Positions 49,962-58,749 are shown, counted from the first letter of the stretch. The stretch is 64,000 nt of DNA from Streptomyces althioticus (GCA_014649355.1 BMSW01000006.1:1-64000); one strand, 5' to 3'. The notes: generated from the letters alone by a model not told the origin. Numbers and translations: made by a program.

Positions 49962-51131
49962 CGCGAACGGCTCGCCCGCCGGGCGCAGTTCACCGCTGTC
50001 CGCGTCCACCCGGAACACGCTGACGTCACCGGACCTCTGATTCGCCGTGAACAGCAGCCCGCCGTCGGGGGAGAGGGCGACGTGGCGCGGGAAGTCGCCG
50101 CCCACCGGCACCGTGCCGAGCAGCCGCAGCCGGGCCCCGTCGTCCTCGACGGCGTACCGCGCGAGGCTGTCGTGACCCCGGTTGGCCAGAAACGCGTGCC
50201 GGCCGTCGCCGGTGACGACGAGCTGCGCCGGGTAGTTGGTGCCCGCTTCCGGGTCCGAGCCCGTCGGCTGCGGATCCCCGATCGTCAGCCGCCCCGACCC
50301 CGGCTCGTAGGCGCACACGGTCACCGTGTCGTCCAGCTCGCCCGCGAGGTAGGCGTACCGCCCGCCCGGGTGGAACGTCAGATGGCGCGGCCCCGCGCCG
50401 GCCCGCGCCGTCGCCCTCGACACCTCGGTGAGCGTGCCCGCCTCCTCGTCGAGGCGGTACGTGTACACGGTGTCCGTGCCCAGGTCCACGGCGAGGACGT
50501 GACCGCCGTCCGGGGCGGTGACGAACTGGTGCGCGTGAGGGCCCTGTTGACCCGGGCCCGGGGCCGGCTCGGAGTGGGTGACCAGGTCCGTGCGCTCCCC
50601 GAGGGCGCCCGACGCCTCGATCCGGTGCACCGCGACCGTGCCCGAGCCGTAGTCGGCGCTCAGCAGGAACCGCCCGCCCGGATGCACCGACAGATGGCAC
50701 GGCGAGGACCCGCCGGTGGGCCTGCTGCCCAGCACCTCCCGGTCGGACAGCCGCACGGCGGTCACCGCGCCGTCCTCCCGCTCGTTCACCGCGTACAGCG
50801 TCCGCCCGTCCGGGTGCACCGCCAGGAACGACGGGTCGCCCACCCCGCCGATGACCTCCCCGCCGCTGATCCGCCCCGTCGCCGGGTCGTACGTCGCGGT
50901 CCCGATGCCCTCGCCGCCGCCCTCGGTCGAGGTGTACGTGCCCAGGTACAGCGGGCGCGGACCCGAGGGCGTCGCGCTCGGCGCGTCCGGGCCGGTCATC
51001 GTGGCCGGTGCCAGTGGGGTCGGGGCGTCGGAGGGCGGGGAGCCGCCGTCGCAGGCGGGCAGCGACATCCCGGCGGCCGTTCCCGCGAACGCGCCCACGA
51101 AGCGGCGCCTGCTCAAGCCGGCCCTGTTCAT
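49929..51131 (-). CDS. Exported lactonase-family beta-propeller lipoprotein
   Basis: 400 residues. A twin-arginine-type N-terminus (LSRRRFVGAFAGTAAGMS) leads to a lipobox-like LPAC at about residue 24, so a Tat-exported lipoprotein is predicted. The rest is a seven-bladed propeller of the 6-phosphogluconolactonase-like family (LYLGTYTSTEGGGEG start; repeated HP.GR blade motifs, e.g. FLAVHPDGRTLYAVNE and LTFHPGGRYAYLAGE). Being exported it is unlikely to serve the pentose phosphate pathway; substrate unknown. ATG with GAAGGTG about 6 nt upstream. Confidence 0.88.
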   Translation of the reverse strand: MNRAGLSRRRFVGAFAGTAAGMSLPACDGGSPPSDAPTPLAPATMTGPDAPSATPSGPRPLYLGTYTSTEGGGEGIGTATYDPATGRISGGEVIGGVGDPSFLAVHPDGRTLYAVNEREDGAVTAVRLSDREVLGSRPTGGSSPCHLSVHPGGRFLLSADYGSGTVAVHRIEASGALGERTDLVTHSEPAPGPGQQGPHAHQFVTAPDGGHVLAVDLGTDTVYTYRLDEEAGTLTEVSRATARAGAGPRHLTFHPGGRYAYLAGELDDTVTVCAYEPGSGRLTIGDPQPTGSDPEAGTNYPAQLVVTGDGRHAFLANRGHDSLARYAVEDDGARLRLLGTVPVGGDFPRHVALSPDGGLLFTANQRSGDVSVFRVDADSGELRPAGEPFASPVAVCALPL

Positions 51132-51209
51132 CACACGCACCTTCGGTCGTCTCCCGTCCCGCTCGACTCGGGCAACCTTGGCGTCGATCACCCGTCGAAC
51201 GCAAGGGAA

Positions 51210-51227
51210 CCCGCCCACGAGGGCGGG
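51210..51227 (-). terminator. Hairpin after the 51258 FUSC gene
   Basis: CCCGCCC-ACGA-GGGCGGG, 7-bp stem, 4-nt loop, 31 nt past the stop of the leftward membrane-protein gene. Confidence 0.65.
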
Positions 51228-51257
51228 GCGCCGGGCCTCCTTCCGGGACGGCCCCGC

Positions 51258-52526
51258 TCAGTGACGCCCCGCCGGCTTCTCCTCCCGGTCGCGGCGGCGG
51301 AGGGCCCGGAAGCGGGCCGACAGACCCGACAGCCGGTCCCGCATGCGGGTGAGCCGCGGGAGCCGCTCCCGCTGCTCCCGCGAGTGACGGTCCAGCTCCT
51401 CGAACAGCCGCCGGGTGCGGTGCTCGGTGTCCATCTCGTCCAGGATGCGGTTGACCTCGGTCAGCAGGGCGCCCAGCAGCTGCCACCGCTTCGGGTCCCG
51501 CCGGGCCTCCTCGAACAGCAGCTCGGCCAGCCTGTCGCGGGTGCCGGCCGCCTGCCGCAGCTGCGAGGCGAGCCGCTCCTCCGCCGACTCGGCGTTGGCG
51601 CTCACGCTCGTGGTGACCAGCACCGCGAAGCTCACCACGGCGTCGGCGATCTCCGCCAGCAGCTGCTCGAAGACCTGCCCCGTCTCCTCCGAGAAGAGAC
51701 GTTCCGGCTCCCGCTCCTTCGCCAGGTCGGTCAGGGTGCGGGCCAGTACCCGCAGCACCACCGTGCAGATCTCCAGCGTGTCCAGGCCCGTGCGCAGCAC
51801 CACCCGGTGCAGCAGCCCCTCCCGCACGCGCGGGTTGAGGCGCAGGCTCTCCTCCGCCTGCCGCAGGTCGGCGTCCACCTCGCTGATGTCGTGGTCGAGA
51901 CGGCGTGCCTCGTGCAGCCGGGCCGCCGCGCGTGCCGCGGGCGGACGGCCCGCGGCCTCCTCACCGATCCGCAGCATCAACTGCCGCACCCGGCGGGCCA
52001 GGTCCTCGATGGACTCGCCGGCCTCCTCCACCCACACCGGCGGCGCCAGCAGCAGGTTGAACCCCATGCCGACGAAGGCCCCGATCAGCGTCTCCACGAT
52101 CCGCGCCCAGGCGGTGTCACCGTGCGCGGTCACGCCGAGCACGAGCATCGCGCTGATCGCCACCTCGGGCACGAAGTCACCCGCCCGCACGATATGACCG
52201 GAGATCAGCGCCGCGAGGATCAGCAGACCGAGGCTCCACCAGGTCAGGCCCACGAGCAGACTGAACAGGATCGCCAGCACCACCCCCGTCACCACGGAGT
52301 TCACCCGGCGCAGACCCATCGTCAGGGTCGAGTACAGGGTGACCTGGACGACGAGCAGCGCCGTCAGGGGAGCGGTGAGCGGCGCGGCCTCCGGGCTCAG
52401 GCGGACCGCGATGACGTAGGCGATGGTGGCCGCGGCCGCCGACCGCACCGTCTGTACGGTCAGCGGATCACGGTGCCGCTTGAGCCACCGGACGGCAGGC
52501 GCGGTCATCTGGCGTACGACGTGCAT
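51258..52526 (-). CDS. FUSC-family membrane protein (aromatic-acid-exporter-like)
   Basis: 422 residues. About six N-terminal helices (AAAATIAYVIAVRL; LTALLVVQVTLYSTLTMGLR; VVTGVVLAILFSLLVGLTWW; LLILAALISG) precede a long charged, coiled-coil-prone cytosolic region (about 165-400). The VQVTLYSTL block is the FUSC/ArAE signature, also present in the paralogue at 57495-58703. Possible efflux or envelope role. ATG 52526 is used; MTAPAVRW (52508) is an alternative. Confidence 0.85.
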   Translation of the reverse strand: MHVVRQMTAPAVRWLKRHRDPLTVQTVRSAAAATIAYVIAVRLSPEAAPLTAPLTALLVVQVTLYSTLTMGLRRVNSVVTGVVLAILFSLLVGLTWWSLGLLILAALISGHIVRAGDFVPEVAISAMLVLGVTAHGDTAWARIVETLIGAFVGMGFNLLLAPPVWVEEAGESIEDLARRVRQLMLRIGEEAAGRPPAARAAARLHEARRLDHDISEVDADLRQAEESLRLNPRVREGLLHRVVLRTGLDTLEICTVVLRVLARTLTDLAKEREPERLFSEETGQVFEQLLAEIADAVVSFAVLVTTSVSANAESAEERLASQLRQAAGTRDRLAELLFEEARRDPKRWQLLGALLTEVNRILDEMDTEHRTRRLFEELDRHSREQRERLPRLTRMRDRLSGLSARFRALRRRDREEKPAGRH

Positions 52527-52628
52527 CCTCGGACGGTTCCCCCTCCCCGCGTGTGACGAACGTGTTCCAGTGTGACGGCAGTCGCCCGGGGGACGGGCAA
52601 CGGGAGCACATCGCGTAGCCCGGTCAGG

Positions 52629-53117
52629 TCACAGCTTGTCGATGAAGGCGAAGAGATTGCTCCGAGTGCGCTCGATCTGCTCCTCCAGGGTGAGGCTCTC
52701 CTCGAACCGCGCCCCGGTCTCCGGCACCTTCAGCCCGCGCAGGTACAGGGAGCAGGCCAGGTCGGTGCACATGTAGGCGCCGACCGAGTTGCCCTCCCGG
52801 CCCGCCGGACCCGACCTGCGGGCGGTCATCAGCGCCACTCCGCCGCGCGGATGGGTCGTCAGACACAGGGAGCACATGCTGCGGTGGAGGAAGCCGCGCC
52901 GGGCGGGCTGGAAGCGCATGGCCACGCCCACGATCCGGTCCTGCCGCTCGACGACCAGATAGCTGCGGTCGGGTGCGCCCGGGTCCCCCCAGCCCAGGAA
53001 GTCGAGGTCGTCCCACGGACGGTCGTCCAGGTCCCGGGGCACGTGCAGCCGCTTCGCCTCACCCTTGGAGCAGTTGACGAACGAACTGCGGATGTCCTTC
53101 TCGGTGAGTGCTCTCAT
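52629..53117 (-). CDS. FBP-domain (FusB-like) zinc protein
   Basis: A 162-residue protein of the FBP family, related to the FusB/FusC zinc domain that binds elongation factor G. Two Cys pairs form the treble-clef site: MCSLCLTTH and CTDLACSLYL. The N-terminal part (LTEKDIRSSFVNCSKGEAKR and LGWGDPGAPDRSYLV) matches actinomycete members. A ribosome-rescue or EF-G-related role is known for FusB; it is only inferred here. ATG with AGGAG 7 nt upstream. A perfect 8-bp inverted repeat lies 26 nt before the start. Confidence 0.85.
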   Translation of the reverse strand: MRALTEKDIRSSFVNCSKGEAKRLHVPRDLDDRPWDDLDFLGWGDPGAPDRSYLVVERQDRIVGVAMRFQPARRGFLHRSMCSLCLTTHPRGGVALMTARRSGPAGREGNSVGAYMCTDLACSLYLRGLKVPETGARFEESLTLEEQIERTRSNLFAFIDKL

Positions 53118-53142
53118 GGCTCGTCTCCTGTGGTGTTCCATC

Positions 53143-53163
53143 AAACCTAGGGGGTCTAGGTTT
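53143..53163. promoter_or_regulatory. Operator-like palindrome AAACCTAG-N5-CTAGGTTT
   Basis: Perfect 8-bp inverted repeat, 26 nt upstream of the FBP-domain gene start. CTAG tetramers are rare in streptomycete DNA, so two in a symmetric pair at a promoter are notable. The adjacent G/C-poor sequence likely contains the -10. Regulator unknown. Confidence 0.65.
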
Positions 53164-53311
53164 CGGCGGCCCAGCGTAGGGACCCGCCCCGCGCCGGAGC
53201 CAACGGTTTTCCGCCGCAGAGGTCCGCTGCCCACCGCCCACCGCCCCGGCGTCCCGCACCCGGGCGCGCCGTACGCTGTACCGCAGTCGCCGAGGGGGAG
53301 GGGAAGGCGCG

Positions 53312-54307
53312 ATGGAGGACTCCCGGGAACGGGCCCGCCGGGTGCTCGCGGACGCCGGCCTGCCGCCCGGCGCCCTGGCCGAGGTGCGGCCGCTGGCCGG
53401 AGGTACCTACAACACCGTCGAGGAGATCCTCCTGTCCGACGGTACCCGGTACGTCCTCAAGGTCCCGCCCCCGCCCACCGTGCCCGGGCTGCGCCACGAG
53501 CGACGGCTGACGGTCGCGGAGGCCGCCTTCTGCGCCGGGGCGGAGCGGGCCGAGGTGCCCGCACCGCGCGCCGTGACCCTCGCCCCGGACCACGCCGAAC
53601 CGCACCTGCTGCTCACCGCGTGTCCGGGCGTGCCCTGGCCCGAGGCGGCGCCCGCGGGTGGGGAACGTGAGGCCCTGCGCGGGGAACTGGGCCGGCACGT
53701 GGCGCGGCTCCACCAGGTCACCGGAACCGCGTTCGGTTACCCCACGGGCGCCCTAGGACCGCTCGCCCCCGACTGGCGGACCGCCTTCACCGCGATGACC
53801 GACGCCGTGCTCGCCGACGCCCGCGACCACCGGCCCTGGCTGCCTCTTCCCGTCGACGAGGTGGCCGCCGTGTTCCGCGCCGCCGCGCCCGCCCTGGACG
53901 CCGTCACCGTGCCGGTGCTGGTCCACTTCGACCTGTGGCCCGGGAACATCCTGGTGGACCGGGCCGGTCCGGACGGACCCGCCCGGATCGGCGGGCTGAT
54001 CGACGGGGAGCGGATGTTCTGGGGCGACCCGCTCGCCGACTTCGTCTCCCTGGCGCTGCTCGACGACATCGGGCGGGACGACGCCTTCCTCGCCGGCTAC
54101 GCGAAGGAAGGCGGCCCGGCGGTCCTCGACGGGGACGGCCGTCTGCGCCTCGCCCTGTACCGCGCCTACCTCGACCTGATCATGCTCACCGAGACGGTGC
54201 CGCGGGCGGTCGGCGCCGAGGACGCGCGCCGGGTCCGGGAGCGGGTCGGCCCGCACCTGGTGGCCACGCTGGAGGAGATCGCCGAGGGGAGTAAGTTCAC
54301 ATCGTGA
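53312..54307 (+). CDS. Phosphotransferase-family (APH-like) kinase
   Basis: 331 residues. An N-lobe with LAGGTYNTVEEILLSDGTRY (phosphate loop) and YVLKVPPPP (ATP Lys); catalytic loop VLVHFDLWPGNILVDRAG (HxDxxxxN); metal-binding Asp in GLIDGERMFWGDP. This is the aminoglycoside/choline/homoserine kinase fold. In Streptomyces such proteins are numerous and the substrate cannot be told, so no resistance claim is made. ATG with GGGGAGGGGAAGG upstream. Confidence 0.88.
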   Translation: MEDSRERARRVLADAGLPPGALAEVRPLAGGTYNTVEEILLSDGTRYVLKVPPPPTVPGLRHERRLTVAEAAFCAGAERAEVPAPRAVTLAPDHAEPHLLLTACPGVPWPEAAPAGGEREALRGELGRHVARLHQVTGTAFGYPTGALGPLAPDWRTAFTAMTDAVLADARDHRPWLPLPVDEVAAVFRAAAPALDAVTVPVLVHFDLWPGNILVDRAGPDGPARIGGLIDGERMFWGDPLADFVSLALLDDIGRDDAFLAGYAKEGGPAVLDGDGRLRLALYRAYLDLIMLTETVPRAVGAEDARRVRERVGPHLVATLEEIAEGSKFTS

Positions 54308-54389
54308 ACTAAGGGGGAGGGGACGTCGCGCCGGGCCGCGGGCCACAGGTATGTTGCAGGTCGGGCCGGGTGCATGGGAGGGGAACCAC

Positions 54390-55676
54390 ATGGCGGGGAA
54401 CGGGCGCACGGTGCGCGACCTCAGACGGGCCAACCGCACGGTCGTGCTGCAGCGGCTGTACTTCGACGGCCCTCTCAGTCGCTTCGAACTCGGACCCGCG
54501 ACCGGTCTCAGCTCCGGCTCCGTCAGCAACGTCGTCGCCGACCTGATCGCCGACGGGCTCCTCGAGGAGGCGGGCAGTGTCGACTCCGACGGGGGCCGTC
54601 CCCGCACCCTGCTGCGCGTGGCCCCGGCGAGCGGTCACATGATCGGCGTCGACGTCGGCGAGACCCGCGTCCGCGTCGAGCTCTTCGACCTCGCCCTCAC
54701 CGAGCTGGCCCGCACCGAACGGCCGCTGGAGCAGCAGCGGTACGAGGTCGAGGTCATCGTGGACCACATCCGCTCCGGCATCGACGAGGTGCTCGCCGCC
54801 GCGGACCTGGCCCCCGAGCGGCTCCTCGGCGTCGGCATAGGCGTCCCCGGCATCGTCGAGCTCACCGCCGACCGGGGCGCGGTGGTGCACGGGCAGACCA
54901 TCGGCTGGGACGCGGTCCCGCTGGAGTCCCTGCTCCGCGCCGGCTCCCCGCTGCCCGACGGCGTGCCCTACTTCATCGACAACGGCGCCCGGACGCTCGG
55001 CCAGGCCGAGATGTGGTTCGGCGCCGGACGCGGCGCGGGCAACGCCCTCGTGGTCCTCTTCGGCTCCGGTGTCGGCGCGTGCCTGGTCACCCCGGAGGTG
55101 CGGCACGGCCGGGCGGTGGAGTGGGGGCACCTGACCGTACGGGTCCGGGGCCGCCGCTGCCGGTGCGGCGCGCTCGGCTGCCTGGAGGCGTACGCGGGCG
55201 CGGAGTCGCTGCTCGCCCGCTGGCGCGAGGAGGGCGGCCGGGTCCCGGAGGACACCGACGAGGAGACGGCGCTCACCACGATGCTCGCCGCCGCCTACCC
55301 CGCCGACGGCGCCGAGCCCGACCCCGTCGCCCTCGCGGTGCTGGAGGAGACCGCCGAGTACCTGGGCGCGGGCCTGTCCGACCTGATCAACCTCTTCCAG
55401 CCGGAACGTATCCTCATGGGCGGCTGGGCCGGCCTCCAGCTCGGCTCCCGCTTCCTGCCGGCCGTACGCCGCCACGCCCTGTCGTACGCGCTGCGTCATC
55501 CGGCGGAGCGGGTCACCATCGAACTCGGCAGGCTCGGCCCGGACGCGGTGACGGTAGGCGCGGCGATCCTGCCCCTCGCGGACTTCTTCGACCGAGGCGG
55601 GCGCCGCCCCGCCCCGGACCCGACCACCCCCGCACCGGCCTGGCACACGGCCCTCAGGGACCGCGTCCCACGCTGA
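54390..55676 (+). CDS. ROK-family transcriptional regulator
   Basis: 428 residues: MarR-like winged HTH at 1-75 (RANRTVVLQRLYFDGPLSRF, GLSSGSVSNVVADLIADGLL), then a ROK sugar-kinase-like domain (IGVDVGETRVRVELFD; GVGIGVPGIVE). The zinc motif is CRCGALGCLEAYAG. The HTH marks it as a NagC/XylR-type repressor responding to a sugar or its phosphate rather than a kinase. ATG 54390 has GGAGGGGA 6 nt upstream. No adjacent sugar gene. Confidence 0.9.
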   Translation: MAGNGRTVRDLRRANRTVVLQRLYFDGPLSRFELGPATGLSSGSVSNVVADLIADGLLEEAGSVDSDGGRPRTLLRVAPASGHMIGVDVGETRVRVELFDLALTELARTERPLEQQRYEVEVIVDHIRSGIDEVLAAADLAPERLLGVGIGVPGIVELTADRGAVVHGQTIGWDAVPLESLLRAGSPLPDGVPYFIDNGARTLGQAEMWFGAGRGAGNALVVLFGSGVGACLVTPEVRHGRAVEWGHLTVRVRGRRCRCGALGCLEAYAGAESLLARWREEGGRVPEDTDEETALTTMLAAAYPADGAEPDPVALAVLEETAEYLGAGLSDLINLFQPERILMGGWAGLQLGSRFLPAVRRHALSYALRHPAERVTIELGRLGPDAVTVGAAILPLADFFDRGGRRPAPDPTTPAPAWHTALRDRVPR

Positions 55677-55712
55677 GCCGGGTCGCGGCCGGCGGCCCCG
55701 CCCGACCACCGC

Positions 55713-55764
55713 GCGCGTCGGCTTGGCACGGGGCGAGTAAGGCTCGCGTTCCGCGCCGACGCGC
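55713..55764. terminator. Large hairpin between convergent ROK and 55779 genes
   Basis: Outer arms GCGCGTCGGC (55713-55722) and GCCGACGCGC (55755-55764) are perfect complements; inside, GCGAG/CTCGC can pair further. It lies in the 102-bp gap between the two convergent stops and is probably a shared terminator. Confidence 0.6.
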
Positions 55765-55778
55765 AGATGGCAGCCACG

Positions 55779-56051
55779 TCAGCCCGTCGACTCGTCCGGG
55801 ACCGGTGCTTCCGGGTAGGACGCCGCCGAGTGGGGGGCGCCCTGGCGGCCTGTGCCTGCCTCGTCCGTGTCGGGGACGTTTCCCTCGGACTCCTGGTCCT
55901 CCGACTCCTCGGCCTTGCGCTCGCTCTCCCGCTCCGCGGCGGCCGGCGCGACCTCCCAGGGGTCCTCGTCCGGGCCGGCCTGCTGGTCGGGCAGGTCCCG
56001 GGGGACACCCACGCCGTTCTCACCGGGGCCCTCGAGGCGATGGTCGGTCAC
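55779..56051 (-). CDS. Small acidic disordered protein
   Basis: 90 residues, rich in Glu, Asp, Pro, Gly and Ser (QQAGPDEDPWEVAPAAAERE, then SERKAEESEDQESEGNVPD), with no membrane segment or Cys. Predicted intrinsically disordered. The GTG start at 56051 has AAGGGAGA 6-7 nt upstream, which makes translation likely. It begins 65 nt downstream of the SDR gene stop, in the same direction. Function unknown. Confidence 0.7.
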   Translation of the reverse strand: MTDHRLEGPGENGVGVPRDLPDQQAGPDEDPWEVAPAAAERESERKAEESEDQESEGNVPDTDEAGTGRQGAPHSAASYPEAPVPDESTG

Positions 56052-56116
56052 GACGCTCTCCCTTCATCCGTACGGCCCTCGCGGGTACCCCGCGCGGACC
56101 CGCGCAACCGTGCCGC

Positions 56117-57148
56117 TCAGCCCACCGCGCTGCCGTGCAGCGGCGCCGTGTTCTCCCCGGCGCCCTGCCGCATGCCCAGCAGGAACTCCTCCACCACCTG
56201 CGTCGCCGTGCGCGTCGGCGCCCAGCCCAGCTCCACCCGCGCCCGCGTGCAGTCCATCAGCGGCAGCCGCAGCACCGCGTCGAACAGGTGCGGGGAGGCC
56301 GGCAGCAGCCGCAGCCCCCACGCCGCCGCGACCGCCGACCGGGCCGCGGCACGCGGAAGCCGCACCCGGCGCGTGCCGAACATCTCGCCCAGCAGCTCCA
56401 CGTCCACCGTCGGCTCCGCCGCCAGGTTGTACGGCCCCCGTGCCTCCCCGGACAGCACCGCCAGCCGGTACGCCTGCGCCGCGTCGTCCGTGTGCAGCAC
56501 CTGCATCCGCAGCCCGGGGATGTCCGGCAGGAACGGCAGGACGTCGGGACGGGCCAGCTGCCCCGGCAGGTAGCGACCTCCGAAGATGCGCCGCTGCTCG
56601 CTCGCCGACTCACGTTTGAAGAGGAACGCCGGCCGCATCCGCACCACCCGGAGGGAGGGCCGGTCGCGCTCCACGATGTCCAGGGCCCGCTCCAGATACG
56701 CCTTCTCCCGGCAGTACGCGGCGTCCGGCCAGCCGTGCGTCGGCCACGACTCGTCCACGGCGTGATCCTTGGGGCCGGGGGAGTACGCCCCCACCGACGA
56801 GGCGTGCACCAGCGTCGGCACCTCCGCCCGGGCCACCGCGTCGAACACCCGCATGCTGCCCAGCACGTTGCTGCGCCAGGTGGTCGCCGGGTCGTGCGTG
56901 GGCTGGAACGCCCAGGCCAGATGGACCACCGCGTCGGCGCCCGCGAACTCCCGCACCAGGTCGAACCGGTCCGAGGCCAGGTCGACCGCCGCCCACTCGG
57001 TCTTCGGCGGCGACCAGTCGGGGATCCGCCGTGCCAGCCCCCGTACAAAACCCACCTCCGGTTCCTCCGCGAGGGCCCGCACCACGCTGGTCCCGACGTT
57101 CCCGGTGGCGCCCGTGACGACGACCCTGAGTCCCGCTGCGCTGCTCAC
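56117..57148 (-). CDS. NAD-dependent epimerase/dehydratase-type SDR
   Basis: A 343-residue extended SDR. Cofactor motif VVVTGATGNVGTSVVRAL (TGxxGxxG); VVHLAWAF; catalytic HASSVGAYSPG with Tyr-Lys in AAYCREKAYLERAL (YxxxK). C-terminal substrate domain with YNLAAEPTVDVELLGEMF. Acts on a nucleotide sugar, sterol or similar; not assignable. GTG start at 57148 with GGAGGGAG upstream. Possibly co-transcribed with the acidic protein downstream. Confidence 0.88.
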   Translation of the reverse strand: MSSAAGLRVVVTGATGNVGTSVVRALAEEPEVGFVRGLARRIPDWSPPKTEWAAVDLASDRFDLVREFAGADAVVHLAWAFQPTHDPATTWRSNVLGSMRVFDAVARAEVPTLVHASSVGAYSPGPKDHAVDESWPTHGWPDAAYCREKAYLERALDIVERDRPSLRVVRMRPAFLFKRESASEQRRIFGGRYLPGQLARPDVLPFLPDIPGLRMQVLHTDDAAQAYRLAVLSGEARGPYNLAAEPTVDVELLGEMFGTRRVRLPRAAARSAVAAAWGLRLLPASPHLFDAVLRLPLMDCTRARVELGWAPTRTATQVVEEFLLGMRQGAGENTAPLHGSAVG

Positions 57149-57494
57149 GTCCCGCTCCCTCCGGATGCACTGCTCCGCGGAGCGGTCCGGGTACCCCGCA
57201 CGCGGGACCGCTCACGCGGGCCGCGCGGCGCACGGGAGGAGAAAGGCAGAGAAGAGCCCCGGCCGCGACGGGGGAATCACGGCCGGGGCGGCAAGAGGTG
57301 GGTGCGCATGGCGGTCGCCTCTCGGCGAATGGCTCCACAGGGCTTCAGCCGAACGATCGTCCCTGTGGGCGAATGGTGAGGCCCGGGGACACTGTCCCAT
57401 CCGCACCCACGGTCTGTTCAACGGGCAACAGCCTCGCGGTGTTCCGCCCGCGGCCCGGTTCCGCGGTGACGTGCGTCACCACGTCGGACGCAGG
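57149..57494. other. 346-bp noncoding gap with two inverted repeats
   Basis: No convincing gene. It holds CCCCGGCCG / CGGCCGGGG (57257-57288, 14-nt loop) and CCACAGGG / CCCTGTGG (57335-57368), the latter beside direct repeats GGCGAATGG at 57324-57332 and 57368-57376. It lies between the start of the SDR gene and the stop of the FUSC gene, both leftward. A 23-codon plus-strand frame at 57308 and a 10-codon minus-strand frame near 57310 exist but cannot be supported. Confidence 0.6.
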
Positions 57495-58703
57495 TCAGCG
57501 GCCCCGCGCCTCGGGGTTCAGGTCCGCCCACAGGTTCTCCGCCTGGAGCACCAGCGTGCCCAGTACCGCCGTACGGGCCGCCCCCTGGCCCGCCTCCTTG
57601 GTCAGGCCCTCCTGGAGCGTGGTGTGCAGATCGCGCATCGCCGCTGCGGTGCGTTCGTCCAGCAGCGGGTCACCGGGGTCCTCCTCGCCCATCAGCCGGT
57701 CCGCCTCCGCGCGGCAGCTGTCCCCGAGCAACTCCAGCAGCTTCCCGTACGAGGCCAGCACCTCGGGGTCCGGCGAGGCCGGGGAGCGCTCCTCGTCCGC
57801 GGCGACGGCCAGACTACGGGTCAGCGCCGTGACATGGCCGGTGATCCGGCCGAGCCGCTCGTCCTCGTCCTCCGGCGGCAGCGCCTCCGTCGGCGCCCGG
57901 TGCAGTTTGCGCAGCATCCCGGACGTCAGCCGCAGGCTCTCCCTGCTCCAGCCGCGCGCCGAGCGCAGCGCGTCCAGCCGGTCCTGGAGCCGCTTCGCCG
58001 CGTTCAGCCGTCCGACGGCCGTCTGCGCGTCCCACTCGCCCCCGCGCAGGTCCCCGGCGACGGCGCTCAGCACCTCGCCCGCCTCCCTGGCCAGCGCCGC
58101 CAGGTTCTCCCGCACGTCCCGCAGGTGCACCGGCGGCAGGATCAGCGCGTTCACGGCGACGCCGATGACCGCGCCGAGCGCCGCCTGCCCCAGCCGGTGC
58201 CCCACCGCGTCCACGCTCACCGTGCCCGACGCGATGGTGAACACGGCCGTGGTCGCCGCGTAGATGCCCTGGTCGCCGAAGCGCGGCCAGTTCGAAAGCA
58301 GCACCAGGACCGGCACCGACAGGGCGAGCGCGCCCGTGTTGTCGTCGGTGACCGCCTGCGCCCCCGACGCCACCAGCGCGCCGATGCAGATCGCGGCGAA
58401 CTGCCGGGCCCCCGTCACCAGCGAGCTGTACACGGTGGCCTGCACCAGCACCAGCGCGACCCACGGGGCCATCAGCGCCATCGGGTCGTCCAGCCACACC
58501 TGCGCCACCAGCCAGGCGAGGATCGCCGCCAGCGCCGCCTTCAGCGACTGGACCAGCAGATCCCTCTCCCGCCCCGGCCCGCGGACCACGGCGCGCGCCG
58601 CCCGCCCCACCGAGTGCGTCTCCCAGCGCACAGCGTCCACGGCCCGGGCCAGCCGTCCCGCCGTCGCTCTGTCGTTCCCTGTCCCGTCGATCACCCGCGT
58701 CAT
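57495..58703 (-). CDS. FUSC-family membrane protein
   Basis: 402 residues. An N-terminal helical set (LKAALAAILAWLVAQVWLDD; MAPWVALVLVQATVYSSLVT; FAAICIGALVASGAQ; ALALSVPVLVLLSNW; IGVAVNALILPPVHL) is followed by a cytosolic alpha-helical region to the end. The VLVQATVYSSL block corresponds to VLVVQVTLYSTL of the 51258-52526 protein, a distant paralogue. Possible small-molecule efflux. ATG 58703 is used; the ribosome site is weak. Confidence 0.83.
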   Translation of the reverse strand: MTRVIDGTGNDRATAGRLARAVDAVRWETHSVGRAARAVVRGPGRERDLLVQSLKAALAAILAWLVAQVWLDDPMALMAPWVALVLVQATVYSSLVTGARQFAAICIGALVASGAQAVTDDNTGALALSVPVLVLLSNWPRFGDQGIYAATTAVFTIASGTVSVDAVGHRLGQAALGAVIGVAVNALILPPVHLRDVRENLAALAREAGEVLSAVAGDLRGGEWDAQTAVGRLNAAKRLQDRLDALRSARGWSRESLRLTSGMLRKLHRAPTEALPPEDEDERLGRITGHVTALTRSLAVAADEERSPASPDPEVLASYGKLLELLGDSCRAEADRLMGEEDPGDPLLDERTAAAMRDLHTTLQEGLTKEAGQGAARTAVLGTLVLQAENLWADLNPEARGR

Positions 58704-58749
58704 GGGCCTGCGGTTTCCCTGTCGCACCGGTGGACAAGCATGCGGAATC

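Noticed and set aside
50082..52556. Plus-strand open frame of 824 codons
   Set aside because: It runs antisense through the lactonase-like and FUSC genes, is rich in Arg/Gly/His/Pro, lacks any domain, and the opposite strand has proper starts, ribosome sites and family motifs.
53312..54307. Aminoglycoside resistance kinase
   Set aside because: The fold is APH-like, but the family is broad and no residue pattern specific to aminoglycoside kinases could be confirmed; annotated only as a phosphotransferase.
57280..57310. Minus-strand 10-codon peptide MRTHLLPPRP followed by an inverted repeat, resembling an attenuation leader
   Set aside because: No run of a single amino-acid codon, no ribosome site, and the gene it would precede (56117-57148) has no link to amino-acid synthesis.
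54374..57379. Plus-strand open frame of 1001 codons
   Set aside because: It is the +1 shadow of the ROK gene continued antisense through two leftward genes; composition is that of a GC-rich shadow frame.
57308..57379. Plus-strand 23-codon frame with AGAGGTG upstream
   Set aside because: Short, no similarity I recognise, and it would lead into the 3' end of an oppositely oriented gene.
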